Part shown: in pieces, positions 7,425 through 16,617 of the stretch
How positions within the stretch are numbered: the first letter of the stretch is position 1
Layout of the letters: each line of letters starts with the position of its first letter
Source of the DNA: Meridianimarinicoccus sp044221805
GTDB taxonomy: Bacteria > Pseudomonadota > Alphaproteobacteria > Rhodobacterales > Rhodobacteraceae
Direction of reading: 5' to 3'
Assembly: GCA_044221805.1 (NCBI GenBank)
Contig: JBGAOK010000003.1
Span: forward strand, 14,815 to 78,814
DNA length: 64,000 nucleotides
Notes under the pieces: generated by a model
The model's database searches: none
What the model was told of the DNA's origin: nothing
The model's input: only the letters and a program-made list of their open reading frames with translations
Translations under genes and position numbers: made by a program

Positions 7425-9382
7425 TCGCGGGCATTGCCGCCCAGATCGGGCGGCAATGCTTCGAGGCTCAGCAGCGCGATGACCTCGTCCAGGGCCAAGG
7501 TCTCGGTTCCTGCGTCGCCCAGCCGGCGCAGGGTCACGGTCCGTTCCGCCACTTCGCGCTGGCCGCAGGCGAGGATCACCGGCACCTTGCCCACCGAATG
7601 CTCGCGGATCTTGAAGTTGATCTTCTCGTTCCGCGTGTCGGATTCGGCGCGCAGGCCGGCGGCCTTCAGGGCTTCGGTCACCTCGGCGACGTAGGCGTCG
7701 GCGTCCGAGACGATCGAGGCCACCACCACCTGCCGCGGCGCCAGCCAGAACGGAAGCTTGCCGGCATAGTTCTCGATCAGGATGCCGATGAAGCGCTCGA
7801 AGGATCCCAGCACGGCCCGGTGCAGCATGACCGGGCGGTGCTTCTCGCCGTCCGGGCCGATATACGAGGCCTTCAGCCGCTCGGGCAGGTTGAAGTCGGC
7901 CTGGAAGGTGCCGCACTGCCATTCCCGCCCGATCGCGTCGGTCAGCTTGAAGTCCAGCTTCGGCCCGTAGAACGCGCCTTCGCCCGGGTCGATCTCGTAG
8001 TCGTTGCGCACGCTCAGGATCGCCTTTTCCAGCGCGGCCTCGGCCTTGTCCCAGACCTCGTCGGAACCGACCCGGACATCGGGACGGGTCGACAGCTTGA
8101 TGTCGAACGACCCGAAGCCGGTATCGGCATAGATCGCCGACAGGAGCGCGATGAATTTCGCGCATTCGGATTCGATCTGGTCCTCGGTGCAGAAGATATG
8201 CGCGTCGTCCTGGGTGAATCCGCGCACCCGCATCAGCCCGTGCAGCGCGCCGTGGGCCTCGTAGCGGTGGCACGATCCGAACTCGGCCAGCCGCAGCGGC
8301 AGGTCGCGATAGGACTTGATGCCCTGGTTGAACACCTGGACATGGCAGGGGCAGTTCATCGGCTTCAGCGCGTTGACGCGCTTCTCGTTGGCATGTTCCT
8401 CGTCGATCTCGGTGATGAACATGTTCTCGCGGTACTTGTCCCAGTGCCCCGAGGCTTCCCACAGCTTGCGGTCCACCACCTGCGGCGTGCGGATCTCGCG
8501 GTAGCCCGCCCGGGTCAGCTGGCGGCGCATGTAGTCTTCCAGCACCCGGTAGATGGTCCAGCCGTCCGGATGCCAGAACACCATGCCCGGGGCTTCTTCC
8601 TGGAAGTGGAACAGGCCCATCTCGCGGCCCAGCCGGCGGTGGTCGCGTTTTTCGGCTTCCTCGAGGAAGTGGAGATGGGCCTTCAGCTCGTCGCGGGTGC
8701 GGAAGGCGACGCCATAGATACGCTGGAGCATCGGCCGGTTCGAATCGCCACGCCAATAGGCGCCGGCCACCGACATCAGCTTGAAGGCATCCGCCGGGAC
8801 CTGGCCGGTATGGCTCAGGTGCGGGCCGCGGCACAGATCCTGCCAGGGCCCGTGCCAGTACATCCGGATCGGCTGGCCCTCGGGGATCATGCCGACCAGT
8901 TCCACCTTGTAGGGCTCGCCGCGGGATTCGTAATGGGCGATGGCGCGGTCGCGGTCCCAGATCTCGGTGCGGACCGGGTCGCGGGCGGCGATGATCTCGC
9001 GCATGCGCTTCTCGATCAGGCCCAGATCCTCGGGCGTGAAGGGTTCGGCACGGTCGAAGTCGTAGTACCAGCCGCGTTCGATCACCGGGCCGATGGTGAC
9101 CTTCACGTCGGGCCACAGGTCCTGCACCGCCCGGGCCATGATGTGGGCCAGGTCGTGGCGGATCAGCTCCTGCGCGGGGGCGTCGTCCTTCATGGTGTTG
9201 ATGGCCAGCGCCGCGTCGGCGGTGATCGGCCATTGCAGATCCCAGTGCACGCCGTCGACCTGCGCCGAGATCGCCGCCTTGGCCAGCGATTTCGAGATGT
9301 CGGCGGCCACCTCGGCGGGGGTCACCCCCGCGGCGTAGACCCGGCTGGATCCATCGGGAAGGGTGAGGGTGACGTCTGCCAT
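7400..9382 (-). CDS. thrS: Threonyl-tRNA synthetase
   Basis: A 660-residue class II synthetase that charges tRNA-Thr. It has an N-terminal TGS domain (TLTLPDGSSRVYAAGVTPAEVA), an editing domain with HDLAHIMARAV, the zinc-binding catalytic core with NCPCHVQVF, the motif-2 region FGSCHRYEAHGALHGLMRVRGF, and a C-terminal anticodon domain. Start MADVTLTLPDG at 9382 is chosen; the frame extends 10 codons upstream without family similarity. After the expected end near ALPPDL there are 13 extra residues whose codons run into the 3' end of the convergent repeat-protein gene (25-bp overlap), as if the original stop had been lost at a junction. Confidence 0.96.
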   Translation of the reverse strand: MADVTLTLPDGSSRVYAAGVTPAEVAADISKSLAKAAISAQVDGVHWDLQWPITADAALAINTMKDDAPAQELIRHDLAHIMARAVQDLWPDVKVTIGPVIERGWYYDFDRAEPFTPEDLGLIEKRMREIIAARDPVRTEIWDRDRAIAHYESRGEPYKVELVGMIPEGQPIRMYWHGPWQDLCRGPHLSHTGQVPADAFKLMSVAGAYWRGDSNRPMLQRIYGVAFRTRDELKAHLHFLEEAEKRDHRRLGREMGLFHFQEEAPGMVFWHPDGWTIYRVLEDYMRRQLTRAGYREIRTPQVVDRKLWEASGHWDKYRENMFITEIDEEHANEKRVNALKPMNCPCHVQVFNQGIKSYRDLPLRLAEFGSCHRYEAHGALHGLMRVRGFTQDDAHIFCTEDQIESECAKFIALLSAIYADTGFGSFDIKLSTRPDVRVGSDEVWDKAEAALEKAILSVRNDYEIDPGEGAFYGPKLDFKLTDAIGREWQCGTFQADFNLPERLKASYIGPDGEKHRPVMLHRAVLGSFERFIGILIENYAGKLPFWLAPRQVVVASIVSDADAYVAEVTEALKAAGLRAESDTRNEKINFKIREHSVGKVPVILACGQREVAERTVTLRRLGDAGTETLALDEVIALLSLEALPPDLGGNARDQVHTNKS

Positions 9383-9586
9383 GACTGGCCTCCTCGTCGG
9401 TCTGGCGCCCACGGAACGCCCGGTTGCGGGTAGGGTGTGGCGGGCTGTTTGCGGCGCGAGGGAGGGCGAGTCAAGCGGCTCGCGGGCGCCGTCATGGCGA
9501 CGCCGGCACAGAGGGTCCGGCGGCGGATGACGGGGAGGCAGGACGGATTTGGCCGGCCCCTGCCGAGCCGGGGTGACAGTGGGGGG

Positions 9587-10030
9587 TCAGCCGGGCAGGC
9601 GGTGCGACATGGCCAGATCGCGCAGCGTGTCGCGTTCCAGCTCCATCTCCTCCATCCTTGCTTTCACGATGTCCCCGATCGAGATGATCCCCTGCACCTT
9701 GCCGCCGTCGACCACCGGGGCATGGCGGGCCCGCCGCTCGGTCATCTGGCGGGCGACCCGGGCGACGGTGTCATCCGGCGAGCATGTCAGGGGCCGGTTT
9801 TCCATCACCTCGGCCACGCTCTGGCCAAGCGCGCGCGGGCCGGCATCGGCGATCGCCCAGACGATGTGCTGTTCCGACAGAAGTCCGATCAGCGTTCCGG
9901 TGGAATCGCGCACGATCAGCGCGCCGACCCGTTCGGTGCGCATCACGGCCGCTGCGGTCTCGACGCTGTCGACGGCTTCGACCGACTTGATGTCCTTGCC
10001 CTTGCGGGCCAGAATCTCCCTCACAAACAT
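9587..10030 (-). CDS. Tandem CBS-domain protein
   Basis: A 147-residue protein made almost wholly of two CBS domains (about residues 8-65 and 75-130), which form a Bateman module that binds adenine nucleotides or similar ligands. Typical segments are AAAVMRTERVGALIVRD...LIGLLSEQHIV and VARQMTERRARHAPVVDGGKVQGIISIGDIV. The start at 10030 has GAGGAAACAG directly upstream; the longer frame is not supported. Partner and ligand cannot be deduced. Confidence 0.9.
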   Translation of the reverse strand: MFVREILARKGKDIKSVEAVDSVETAAAVMRTERVGALIVRDSTGTLIGLLSEQHIVWAIADAGPRALGQSVAEVMENRPLTCSPDDTVARVARQMTERRARHAPVVDGGKVQGIISIGDIVKARMEEMELERDTLRDLAMSHRLPG

Positions 10031-10178
10031 CTGTTTCCTCCCTTCATGCCGGCGCGGCATCGGCAGCCGGGAGGGGTCCCGGCTGTTCGTCGCCACTGAC
10101 ATGTCAGTCGATCCTAGCAAGGTCGGTCCCAGCCACCAAGAGGCAGTTTCCCGACAGGTAAAGCGGGGCCGCGACGGG

Positions 10179-10943
10179 TCAGGCGCCGGCGGGCGCCGCC
10201 CGGGCAAAACGCGCGTCGGACCCGGTCTCGAGCCAGGTCTTCAGCCCCGAGGTCCAGCGCGCCCAGCCGTCGGCGACTCCCTCGGCACCGTGGCGCAGGT
10301 CATAGTGTTCGATGGTCAGCTTGCAGTGGCCGGCCTCGCCGTCGATCAGGTAGACAACCCGGGACGGCGTCGCCGCGGGATCCCATTTCGGTTCGAAGGT
10401 GGTCACCATCCGCGATTTCGGCTCGGCCTCGATCAGGGTCGAGACCAGCATCAGCGTACCGTCGTCGAAGTAGTGGCGCATGGTGGTGCCGTCGGATTCG
10501 GTCCGGGCGGCGATGAAATGGTAATGGGGCACCGCCTCGGCACTTTGCAGCGCATCCCACAGGGCATCGCGCGAGCAGCGGATGAAGGTCGTCATCACGA
10601 AATCGGGCTTCAGATGGGTGGTCTGGTCCATGGGCTGTCCTTCCAGTCTGGCCTTGAGGCCGATCACGGCCTGCGCGGCGGGTTTGGCGATGAAGGGTTC
10701 GATCCAGCGGTCGATGACCTCCTGGAGTGGGATGGCGTTCAGGTAGTGGTCCTTGAACCGCCCGCGCTTGCGGGTGGTGATCAGGCCGGCGGTCTCGAGC
10801 ACGCGCAGGTGCTTCATCACCCCGAAGCGCGACAGCGGGATCTGCGCCTCGAGGTCGCCAAGGGTCTGGCCGTCGCGTTCGCGCAGCGCGTCGAGAATCG
10901 CGCGGCGGGCAGGGTCGTTCAGGGCCTTGAAGATCGCGTCCAT
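10179..10943 (-). CDS. ArsR-type HTH fused to SRPBCC/AHSA1 domain
   Basis: A 254-residue fusion. Residues 1-95 are an ArsR-family winged helix (FKALNDPARRAILDALRERDGQTLGDLEAQIPLS... then FGVMKHLRVLETAGLITTRKRGR). Residues about 110-240 are an SRPBCC (activator of Hsp90 ATPase-like) ligand-binding domain with FIRCSRDALWDALQSAE and a closing WARWTSGLKTWLETG. Such fusions pair a DNA-binding head with a hydrophobic-ligand pocket and are usually autoregulated. The start at 10943 gives the canonical MDAIFKALNDPARR. A palindrome just upstream (10955-10974) is a good operator candidate. It is divergent from two alpha/beta hydrolases. Confidence 0.9.
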   Translation of the reverse strand: MDAIFKALNDPARRAILDALRERDGQTLGDLEAQIPLSRFGVMKHLRVLETAGLITTRKRGRFKDHYLNAIPLQEVIDRWIEPFIAKPAAQAVIGLKARLEGQPMDQTTHLKPDFVMTTFIRCSRDALWDALQSAEAVPHYHFIAARTESDGTTMRHYFDDGTLMLVSTLIEAEPKSRMVTTFEPKWDPAATPSRVVYLIDGEAGHCKLTIEHYDLRHGAEGVADGWARWTSGLKTWLETGSDARFARAAPAGA

Positions 10944-10954
10944 GCCCGGACCAT

Positions 10955-10974
10955 ACGTGATTCTATAGTCACGT
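10955..10974. promoter_or_regulatory. Palindromic operator candidate for the ArsR-SRPBCC regulator
   Basis: ACGTGA-TTCTATAG-TCACGT is a perfect 6-bp inverted repeat with an 8-nt spacer, 11 bp upstream of the regulator start and about 100 bp before the divergent hydrolase operon. A second CTATAG follows about 25 bp on. Placement fits a shared operator; binding is inferred. Confidence 0.5.
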
Positions 10975-11070
10975 GACAAGATGGTAACCTATAGGGTCCG
11001 CTTTCCGCTTGCACGGCCGCGGCGCCGGGGCAATCTGGCGCCGGACGCAGTCGAAGCGGAGCAGGGGCAG

Positions 11071-11853
11071 ATGGCCGGGCCGATGTATCTCGATACCGCA
11101 GCGGGGCGCCGGATCGCCTATCACCTGAGCCCTGGCGCCGGCCCGGCGGTGGTGTTCCTGGGCGGCTTCGTGTCGGACATGGAAGGGACCAAGGCGCTGC
11201 ATCTGGAGGCCTGGGCGCGGGCGCGCGGGCAGGCCTTCCTGCGCTTCGACTATTCCGGGCATGGCGCCTCGTCGGGCGCGTTCGCCGACGGCGCGATCGG
11301 CGACTGGGCCGAGGACGCCGTGGCGGCAGTGACCGCGCTGACCGAGGGGCCGGTGGTGCTGGTGGGGTCCTCCATGGGCGGCTGGATTGCGCTGCTGATC
11401 GCCCGGGCGATGCCCGGCAAGGTCGCCGGTCTGGTCACCGTGGCGGCGGCGCCGGACTTCACCGAGGATCTGTTGTGGGCGGGTTTCGGCGAGGTGGAAC
11501 GGGACGCGATCCTGACCGAGGGCGGCATCCAGATCCCCTCGGACTATGGCGCGCCCTATCTGATCACCCGCCGGTTGATCGAGGACGGGCGCGATCATCT
11601 GGTGCTGCGCGCGCCCCTGAGCCTGCCCTTCCCGGTGCGGATGCTGCAGGGCACCGCCGATCCCGAAGTGCCCATGGCCACCGCGCTGAGCCTTCTGGAC
11701 CACGCCACGGGGCCGGATCTGCGGCTGATGCTGGTCAAGGACGCCGACCACCGGTTTTCGACCCCGTCCTGCCTCGGGCTGATCGGGGCGGCGGTGGCCG
11801 AGGTGATCGCGGCTGTCGGGGATGGCGCAGCAGGAGATGGGGGGGCGGCATGA
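11071..11853 (+). CDS. Alpha/beta hydrolase (ABHD10-like)
   Basis: A 260-residue alpha/beta hydrolase. The nucleophile elbow is GSSMGGW (serine at about residue 103), an oxyanion-loop type segment VVFLGGFVSDMEGTKA lies near the N-terminus, the acid is probably in GTADPEVP, and the histidine is in DADHRFS near the C-terminus. The arrangement resembles the ABHD10/acyl-protein thioesterase-like group. Start 11071 follows a GCAGGGG ribosome site. Its stop overlaps the next gene's start (ATGA), so the two hydrolases are co-transcribed. The substrate is unknown. Confidence 0.9.
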   Translation: MAGPMYLDTAAGRRIAYHLSPGAGPAVVFLGGFVSDMEGTKALHLEAWARARGQAFLRFDYSGHGASSGAFADGAIGDWAEDAVAAVTALTEGPVVLVGSSMGGWIALLIARAMPGKVAGLVTVAAAPDFTEDLLWAGFGEVERDAILTEGGIQIPSDYGAPYLITRRLIEDGRDHLVLRAPLSLPFPVRMLQGTADPEVPMATALSLLDHATGPDLRLMLVKDADHRFSTPSCLGLIGAAVAEVIAAVGDGAAGDGGAA

Positions 11854-12842
11854 CCGGCCTCGTCATCGCGCTGCTGAAATGGCTGGTGGGGATCGCCATC
11901 GCGCTCTGGGCCGGGATGCTGGTGCTGGACTGGATCGGCCCGACCGAGCCGGTGTCGCTGGTGCCGCGCTTCGACCCGGCGAACCTGGGCGAGGGTCTCG
12001 ACGCCTGGCTGGCCGCGCGCGAGGCGGCGGTTCCCGGCCTGCGCGCCAATGCCGCGAAGGAGATCGTCTGGGCCGGTGCCCCGGGGCAGCGGACCGATTG
12101 GGCCATCGTCTATCTGCACGGCTTCTCCGCGTCCAAGGGCGAGTTGCGCCCGGTGCCCGACCGGGTGGCGGCGGCGCTGGGGGCGAACCTCTACTTCACC
12201 CGGCTGACCGGCCATGGCCGGGACGGCCCGGCGATGGCCGAGGCCACGGTCGCCGATTGGGTGGACGACCTGGCCGAGGCGGTGGCGATCGGCCAGCGTC
12301 TGGGCGACCGGGTGGTGCTGATCGGCACCTCCACCGGCGGGTCGCTGGCCACCATCGCGGCCGCCCGGCCCGAGCTGAACGGGGCGCTGGCTGGCGTGGT
12401 GCTGCTGTCGCCGAACTTCCGCGCCGCCGGCTGGGGCGGGCGGCTGATCGAATGGCCGATGTTCCGCCACTGGGCCCCGGTCCTGTTCGGTGCCGAACGC
12501 GGCTGGGAACCGCTGAACCCGGCGCAGGCCGAGACCTGGACCCAGTCCTATCCGCTGGTCGCAACGGCGCCGCTGGGGGCGCTGACCCGGGCGGTGCGGG
12601 GGCTGGACCTGTCGCGGATGACGGTGCCGGCGCTGTTCCTGGTCTCGACCAGCGACAAGACCATCGACGCCCGTCTGGCCCGGGTCGCCGCCGCCGACTG
12701 GGCCGGGCCGAGCGAACTGGTGCCGGTGGTGCTCGGCCCCGGCGACGACCCGAACGGGCATATCCTTGCCGGCGACATCATGAGCCCCAGCCGCACCGAC
12801 CCGGTGGTCGAGCGGATCGTGGCCTGGATCCGGGGGCTGTGA
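11850..12842 (+). CDS. Membrane-anchored alpha/beta hydrolase
   Basis: A 330-residue protein with one N-terminal hydrophobic helix (about residues 3-25), probably a membrane anchor or uncleaved signal, followed by an alpha/beta hydrolase domain. Visible are YLHGFSASKGEL (oxyanion region), the nucleophile GTSTGGS, and a late acid/His region (TSDKTID, then NGHILAGD). It shows carboxylesterase or monoacylglycerol-lipase-like features. The start overlaps the stop of the preceding hydrolase by 4 bp, and the methyltransferase follows after 4 bp, so three genes form one unit. Confidence 0.87.
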   Translation: MTGLVIALLKWLVGIAIALWAGMLVLDWIGPTEPVSLVPRFDPANLGEGLDAWLAAREAAVPGLRANAAKEIVWAGAPGQRTDWAIVYLHGFSASKGELRPVPDRVAAALGANLYFTRLTGHGRDGPAMAEATVADWVDDLAEAVAIGQRLGDRVVLIGTSTGGSLATIAAARPELNGALAGVVLLSPNFRAAGWGGRLIEWPMFRHWAPVLFGAERGWEPLNPAQAETWTQSYPLVATAPLGALTRAVRGLDLSRMTVPALFLVSTSDKTIDARLARVAAADWAGPSELVPVVLGPGDDPNGHILAGDIMSPSRTDPVVERIVAWIRGL

Positions 12843-12846
12843 CTCC

Positions 12847-13467
12847 ATGTGGTCGCCTGCGGACCTGATCCGGCTGCACGGCGCGGTGCCCGCCACTTAC
12901 GAGGCCAAGGCCGCAGCCTGGGACCTGACGCGGTCGCGGTCGCTGATTGAACGGGACTGGATCGCCCGCGCCCTGGCGGGGCTGGCGCCGGGGGCGCCGG
13001 TCCTCGATCTGGGGTGCGGCAGCGGCGCGCCGATCTCGGACCACCTGATCGACCGCGGCTACCGGGTCACCGGCATCGATGTGGCGCCAGCGATGCTGGC
13101 CATGGCCCGGACGCGGCATCCGGGGGCCGACTGGGTGCTGGCGGACATGCGCCACGCGCCCCTTCCCGGGGGGCAGGGCGCGATCATCGGCTGGGATTCG
13201 GTCTTCCATCTGACGGTCGCGGAACAGCGCGCGCTGCTCCCGCGTCTTGTCGCCGCGCTGGCGCCCGGCGGGCACCTGCTGGTGACCGTGGGCGCGACCG
13301 AGTCCGAGGCGGTGGGGCAGGTGGACGGAGCGCCGGTCTATCACGCCAGCCTGTCGCCCGAAGCCTATGAACGCCTGTGCCGCGACTCCGGATGCGAAAA
13401 GGCTTCGGTCACGGTCCGCGACGTGCAGGTCGGCCGGTCCGTCCTGCTGGCGCGCCGGCCCGGCTGA
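12847..13467 (+). CDS. Class I SAM-dependent methyltransferase
   Basis: A 206-residue Rossmann-fold methyltransferase with SAM-binding motif I VLDLGCGSGAPIS, acidic motif II VTGIDVAPAMLAMARTRHP and the PPGG-like post-motif LAPGGHLLVTVG. The substrate is not evident; the third position after two hydrolases suggests small-molecule metabolism. A 60-bp internal part (12924-12983) is present again, exactly, at 13491-13550 beyond its stop, where it has replaced the end of phaZ. Confidence 0.88.
   Translation: MWSPADLIRLHGAVPATYEAKAAAWDLTRSRSLIERDWIARALAGLAPGAPVLDLGCGSGAPISDHLIDRGYRVTGIDVAPAMLAMARTRHPGADWVLADMRHAPLPGGQGAIIGWDSVFHLTVAEQRALLPRLVAALAPGGHLLVTVGATESEAVGQVDGAPVYHASLSPEAYERLCRDSGCEKASVTVRDVQVGRSVLLARRPG
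12924..12983 (+). repeat. 60-bp exact direct repeat, copy 1 (inside methyltransferase)
   Basis: Identical base for base to 13491-13550, offset 567 bp, same orientation. This copy is in the natural coding context and encodes the LTRSRSLIERDWIARALAG segment ahead of SAM motif I, so it is taken as the source. Confidence 0.97.
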
Positions 13468-14686
13468 GGCCGTGGCGCGCCGTTCGAGGCCCTGACGCGG
13501 TCGCGGTCGCTGATTGAACGGGACTGGATCGCCCGCGCCCTGGCGGGGCTTCCAGATGCGCGGCCTTCTTCGAAGCAGGCAGTCCGGTGAGCAGATCCAG
13601 CGCGGCCAGACACTGGCCCGGGCCGCTGATGTCGTCCTTCTCTCCCTCGACCACCTTGACCGCAACGTCGGTGATCTTGCCGATGTCGATCTGGTGGCCG
13701 GCCACCACGAAGCGGTTGTCGGCGATCTCGCGGCCCTTGAACACCCGCTCCACCGTCGAGAGGTAGAATTCGGCGGTCATGTCCATCACCGCCAGATATT
13801 CGTCGTAGAAGCGGTTGTGGTGGTCGTGTTCCGACGCCTCACCCTTTGCGACGCGGATGATCTGGTTGAAGAAGGCCTCGCCGTGCCGGTCGGCGTTCAT
13901 CGTGATGAACGAGGCGAGCTGCAGCAGGCCGGGATAGACCAGCCGGCCGGCGCCGACATGGTTGAACCCGACCCGTTGGGTTGCAATCTCCTCGAGCTGG
14001 CCCATGGTGATGCGCCGTCCGAAATCGGTCACATCGGTAGCAGCGGCATCGGGATCGATCGGCCCGCCGATCAGGATCAGCGTGCGCGGCTGGGCGGCAG
14101 GGTTCTTCTCGGCCAGATAGGCGGTAGCGGCCAATGTCAGCGGCGCCGGCTGGCAGACCGCGATCACGTTCAGGTCGCTGCCCAGATACTCCATGAAGTC
14201 GACGAGGTAGAGGGTATAGTCCTCGACGTCGAACTTTCCCTTCGACACCGGAATGTCCCGGGCGTTGTGCCAGTCGGTCACGAAGACATCGCAGTCCGGC
14301 AGCAGGCTGAGCACGGTCGAGCGGACCAGCGTGGCATAATGCCCCGACATCGGCGCGACCAGCAGCACCTTGCGGCGCATCGGCGCACGTCCCTGAACAT
14401 CGAACTTGATCAGGTTGCCGAAGGGTCTTTCGACCACGCTGCGCACTACGACCACGTGATCGCGGCCGTCGGCACCCACCACCGTGTTGATGTTCCAGTC
14501 CGGCTTGGTGATCATCCGCGCGAAGCTGCGCTCCATCACCACGCCCCAGGCATACATCAGGCGGAACACCGGGCTTGGGACCAGGCCGGTCGCGGGGTAC
14601 GATCCGAAGGCTCGGGCGGTCGCCCCAAGCCATTGATTCGTATTGCGAACCGTCTCCATCAAGTCGTAGGTGGCCATATAGCGCAT
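13409..14686 (-). pseudogene. phaZ: PHA depolymerase with lost 3' end (chimeric tail)
   Basis: An intracellular polyhydroxyalkanoate depolymerase that would degrade stored PHA. The first 379 residues look normal: the nucleophile cysteine sits in AVCQPAPL (about residue 178) and the acid in VEGEKDDISGPGQ (about 351). After SKKAAHLE the family sequence stops and 46 unrelated residues follow, translated from antisense DNA of the duplicated methyltransferase piece and the methyltransferase 3' end. Relatives continue with a GVGHYG-type segment holding the catalytic histidine (His388 in Cupriavidus PhaZ1, from memory), which is missing, so the product is probably inactive. Start 14686 has GGAG 7 nt upstream. 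It is divergent from phaC. Confidence 0.85.
13491..13550 (+). repeat. 60-bp exact direct repeat, copy 2 (at the phaZ breakpoint)
   Basis: An exact second copy of 12924-12983. Its right edge (13550) coincides with the last codon of recognisable phaZ sequence (13550-13552). This places the rearrangement breakpoint precisely. Confidence 0.97.
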
Positions 14687-14797
14687 CTTGATCTCCAGCA
14701 TCATCCGAGCAAAGATGCCCGTAACACTTCGTCGCTTAGGCCCCCCACTGGGCGACGGTAGTACCTTCCGCGACGAAACTAAGGGGGAAAACGGGAC

Positions 14798-16591
14798 ATG
14801 ACAACTGACGAAAAGCCCGCAGGCGCCGAACTCGAGCGTCTGAACGAGAACATTGCGCGGATCGAGGAGTTGTCGCAGCGACTAGTCGCGTCCATGGCGG
14901 CCAAACGCCCAGTGGATCCCGGTCTCCAGGGACCCAGCAACGATGTCTTCATGAAGGCAGCGACCGCCTACATGAACGACATGATGCAGAATCCGGTGAA
15001 GGTGATCGAGCATCAGGTGGCCTACTGGGGCAAGATGCTGGCCCACTACATGGACGTGCAGAAGGCCCTGACCACCGGTCGGCTTGTTGCGCCGCCGGAC
15101 GAGACCCCCAAGGACCGCCGGTTCTCGAACCCGCTGTGGGAAAGCCACCCCTACTTCAACTTCATCAAGCAGAACTACCTGATGACCAGCCAGGCGATCG
15201 AGCAGGCGGTCAACGGTCTTGACGGTCTGGACGAACGCGACAAGCGCAAGGTCCAGTACTTCACCCAGCAGATCGTGGACATGTTCGCGCCGACGAACTT
15301 CCTGGCGACGAACCCCGAGGCACTGGAACGGGCGGTCGAGACCCAGGGCCAGTCGCTGGTGAACGGGCTCGAGAATCTGGTGCGCGACATCGAGAACAAC
15401 AAGGGCCAGCTTCTGGTGACGCTGTCGGATCCGAAGGCGTTCCAGATCGGCAAGAACCTTGCGACCACCCCGGGCAAGGTGGTCTTCCGCAACCGGATGC
15501 TGGAACTGATCCAGTATTCGCCCACGACCGAAACGGTCTATGCCACGCCGCTGCTGATCTTCCCGCCGTGGATCAACAAGTTCTACATCCTCGACCTGAA
15601 GGACAAGAACAGCCTGATCAAGTGGATCGTCGACCAGGGCTTCACCCTGTTCGTGGTCAGCTGGGTCAATCCGGACGCCAGCTATGCCGATGTCGGCATG
15701 GATGACTACGTGACCGAGGGCTATCTGGCCGCGATCGAGCAGGTCAAGGCGATCACCGGCGAAAGCCAGATCAACGCGGTCGGCTACTGCATCGCCGGCA
15801 CCACGCTCAGCTTGACCCTGTCGCTGATGGGGCGCCGCGGCGACAAGTCGGTGAAGTCGGCGACCTTCTTCACCACCCTGACCGATTTCTCGGACCCGGG
15901 CGAGATCGGCGTCTTCCTGGACGACAGCTTCGTCGATGCCATCGGCCGCGAGACCGCCGAGAGCGGCATCCTCGGGCGCTTCTTCATGGCGCGGACCTTC
16001 TCGTTCCTGCGCGCGAACGATCTCGTCTATGCCCCCGCGGTGAAAAGCTACATGCTGGGCGAGGCGCCGCCGGCCTTCGACCTGCTGCATTGGAACGGCG
16101 ACGGCACCAACCTGCCGGCGAAGATGGCGATGGAATACCTGCGCGGCCTGTGCCAGCAGGACAAGTTCGCCACGACCGGCTTCACCATCTGCGGCGAGAC
16201 GGTGACCCTGGCCGACCAGAAGACCACGCTGTGCGCCATCGCATGCGAGACCGACCACATTGCGCCCTGGAAGGCTTCCTATGCCGGGGTGCAGAAGATG
16301 GGCGCGCGGTCGAAGACCTTCATCCTGTCCCAGTCGGGCCATATCGCCGGGATCGTGAACCCGCCGGGCAAGGTTAAGTACGGCCATTACCTGAACGATG
16401 ACCTCTCGCTCGAGCCGGACACCTGGCGCCAGACCGCCGAGTTCCACGAAGGAACCTGGTGGCCCAGGTGGGGCGAATGGCTGTCGAAGCGGTCGGGCCG
16501 CCAGGTCCCGGCACGGCAACCCGGCGATTCCACCCATCCCGCCCTTTGCGAGGCGCCGGGAACCTATGTGGTGGCGACCCCAAGCGCGTAA
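14798..16591 (+). CDS. phaC: Class I poly(3-hydroxyalkanoate) synthase
   Basis: A 597-residue PhaC that polymerises short-chain (R)-3-hydroxyacyl-CoA at the granule surface. The N-terminal domain (about 1-230) is typical of class I. The lipase-box-like nucleophile motif is GYCIAGTT (Cys331), with the acid in ACETDHIAPW and the general-base histidine in SQSGHIAGIVNPPG. The length is close to the usual 590-600. It is divergent from phaZ with a 111-bp intergenic region and followed by phaP and phaR on the same strand. Confidence 0.96.
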   Translation: MTTDEKPAGAELERLNENIARIEELSQRLVASMAAKRPVDPGLQGPSNDVFMKAATAYMNDMMQNPVKVIEHQVAYWGKMLAHYMDVQKALTTGRLVAPPDETPKDRRFSNPLWESHPYFNFIKQNYLMTSQAIEQAVNGLDGLDERDKRKVQYFTQQIVDMFAPTNFLATNPEALERAVETQGQSLVNGLENLVRDIENNKGQLLVTLSDPKAFQIGKNLATTPGKVVFRNRMLELIQYSPTTETVYATPLLIFPPWINKFYILDLKDKNSLIKWIVDQGFTLFVVSWVNPDASYADVGMDDYVTEGYLAAIEQVKAITGESQINAVGYCIAGTTLSLTLSLMGRRGDKSVKSATFFTTLTDFSDPGEIGVFLDDSFVDAIGRETAESGILGRFFMARTFSFLRANDLVYAPAVKSYMLGEAPPAFDLLHWNGDGTNLPAKMAMEYLRGLCQQDKFATTGFTICGETVTLADQKTTLCAIACETDHIAPWKASYAGVQKMGARSKTFILSQSGHIAGIVNPPGKVKYGHYLNDDLSLEPDTWRQTAEFHEGTWWPRWGEWLSKRSGRQVPARQPGDSTHPALCEAPGTYVVATPSA

Positions 16592-16617
16592 TTTCGTTGT
16601 CGGACGCGGGGATGCAG

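Noticed and set aside
7415..9433. A 672-codon open frame opposite thrS, and similar long frames opposite aspC, phaC and speA
   Set aside because: Shadows of well-identified genes; no recognisable domains and no fitting ribosome sites.
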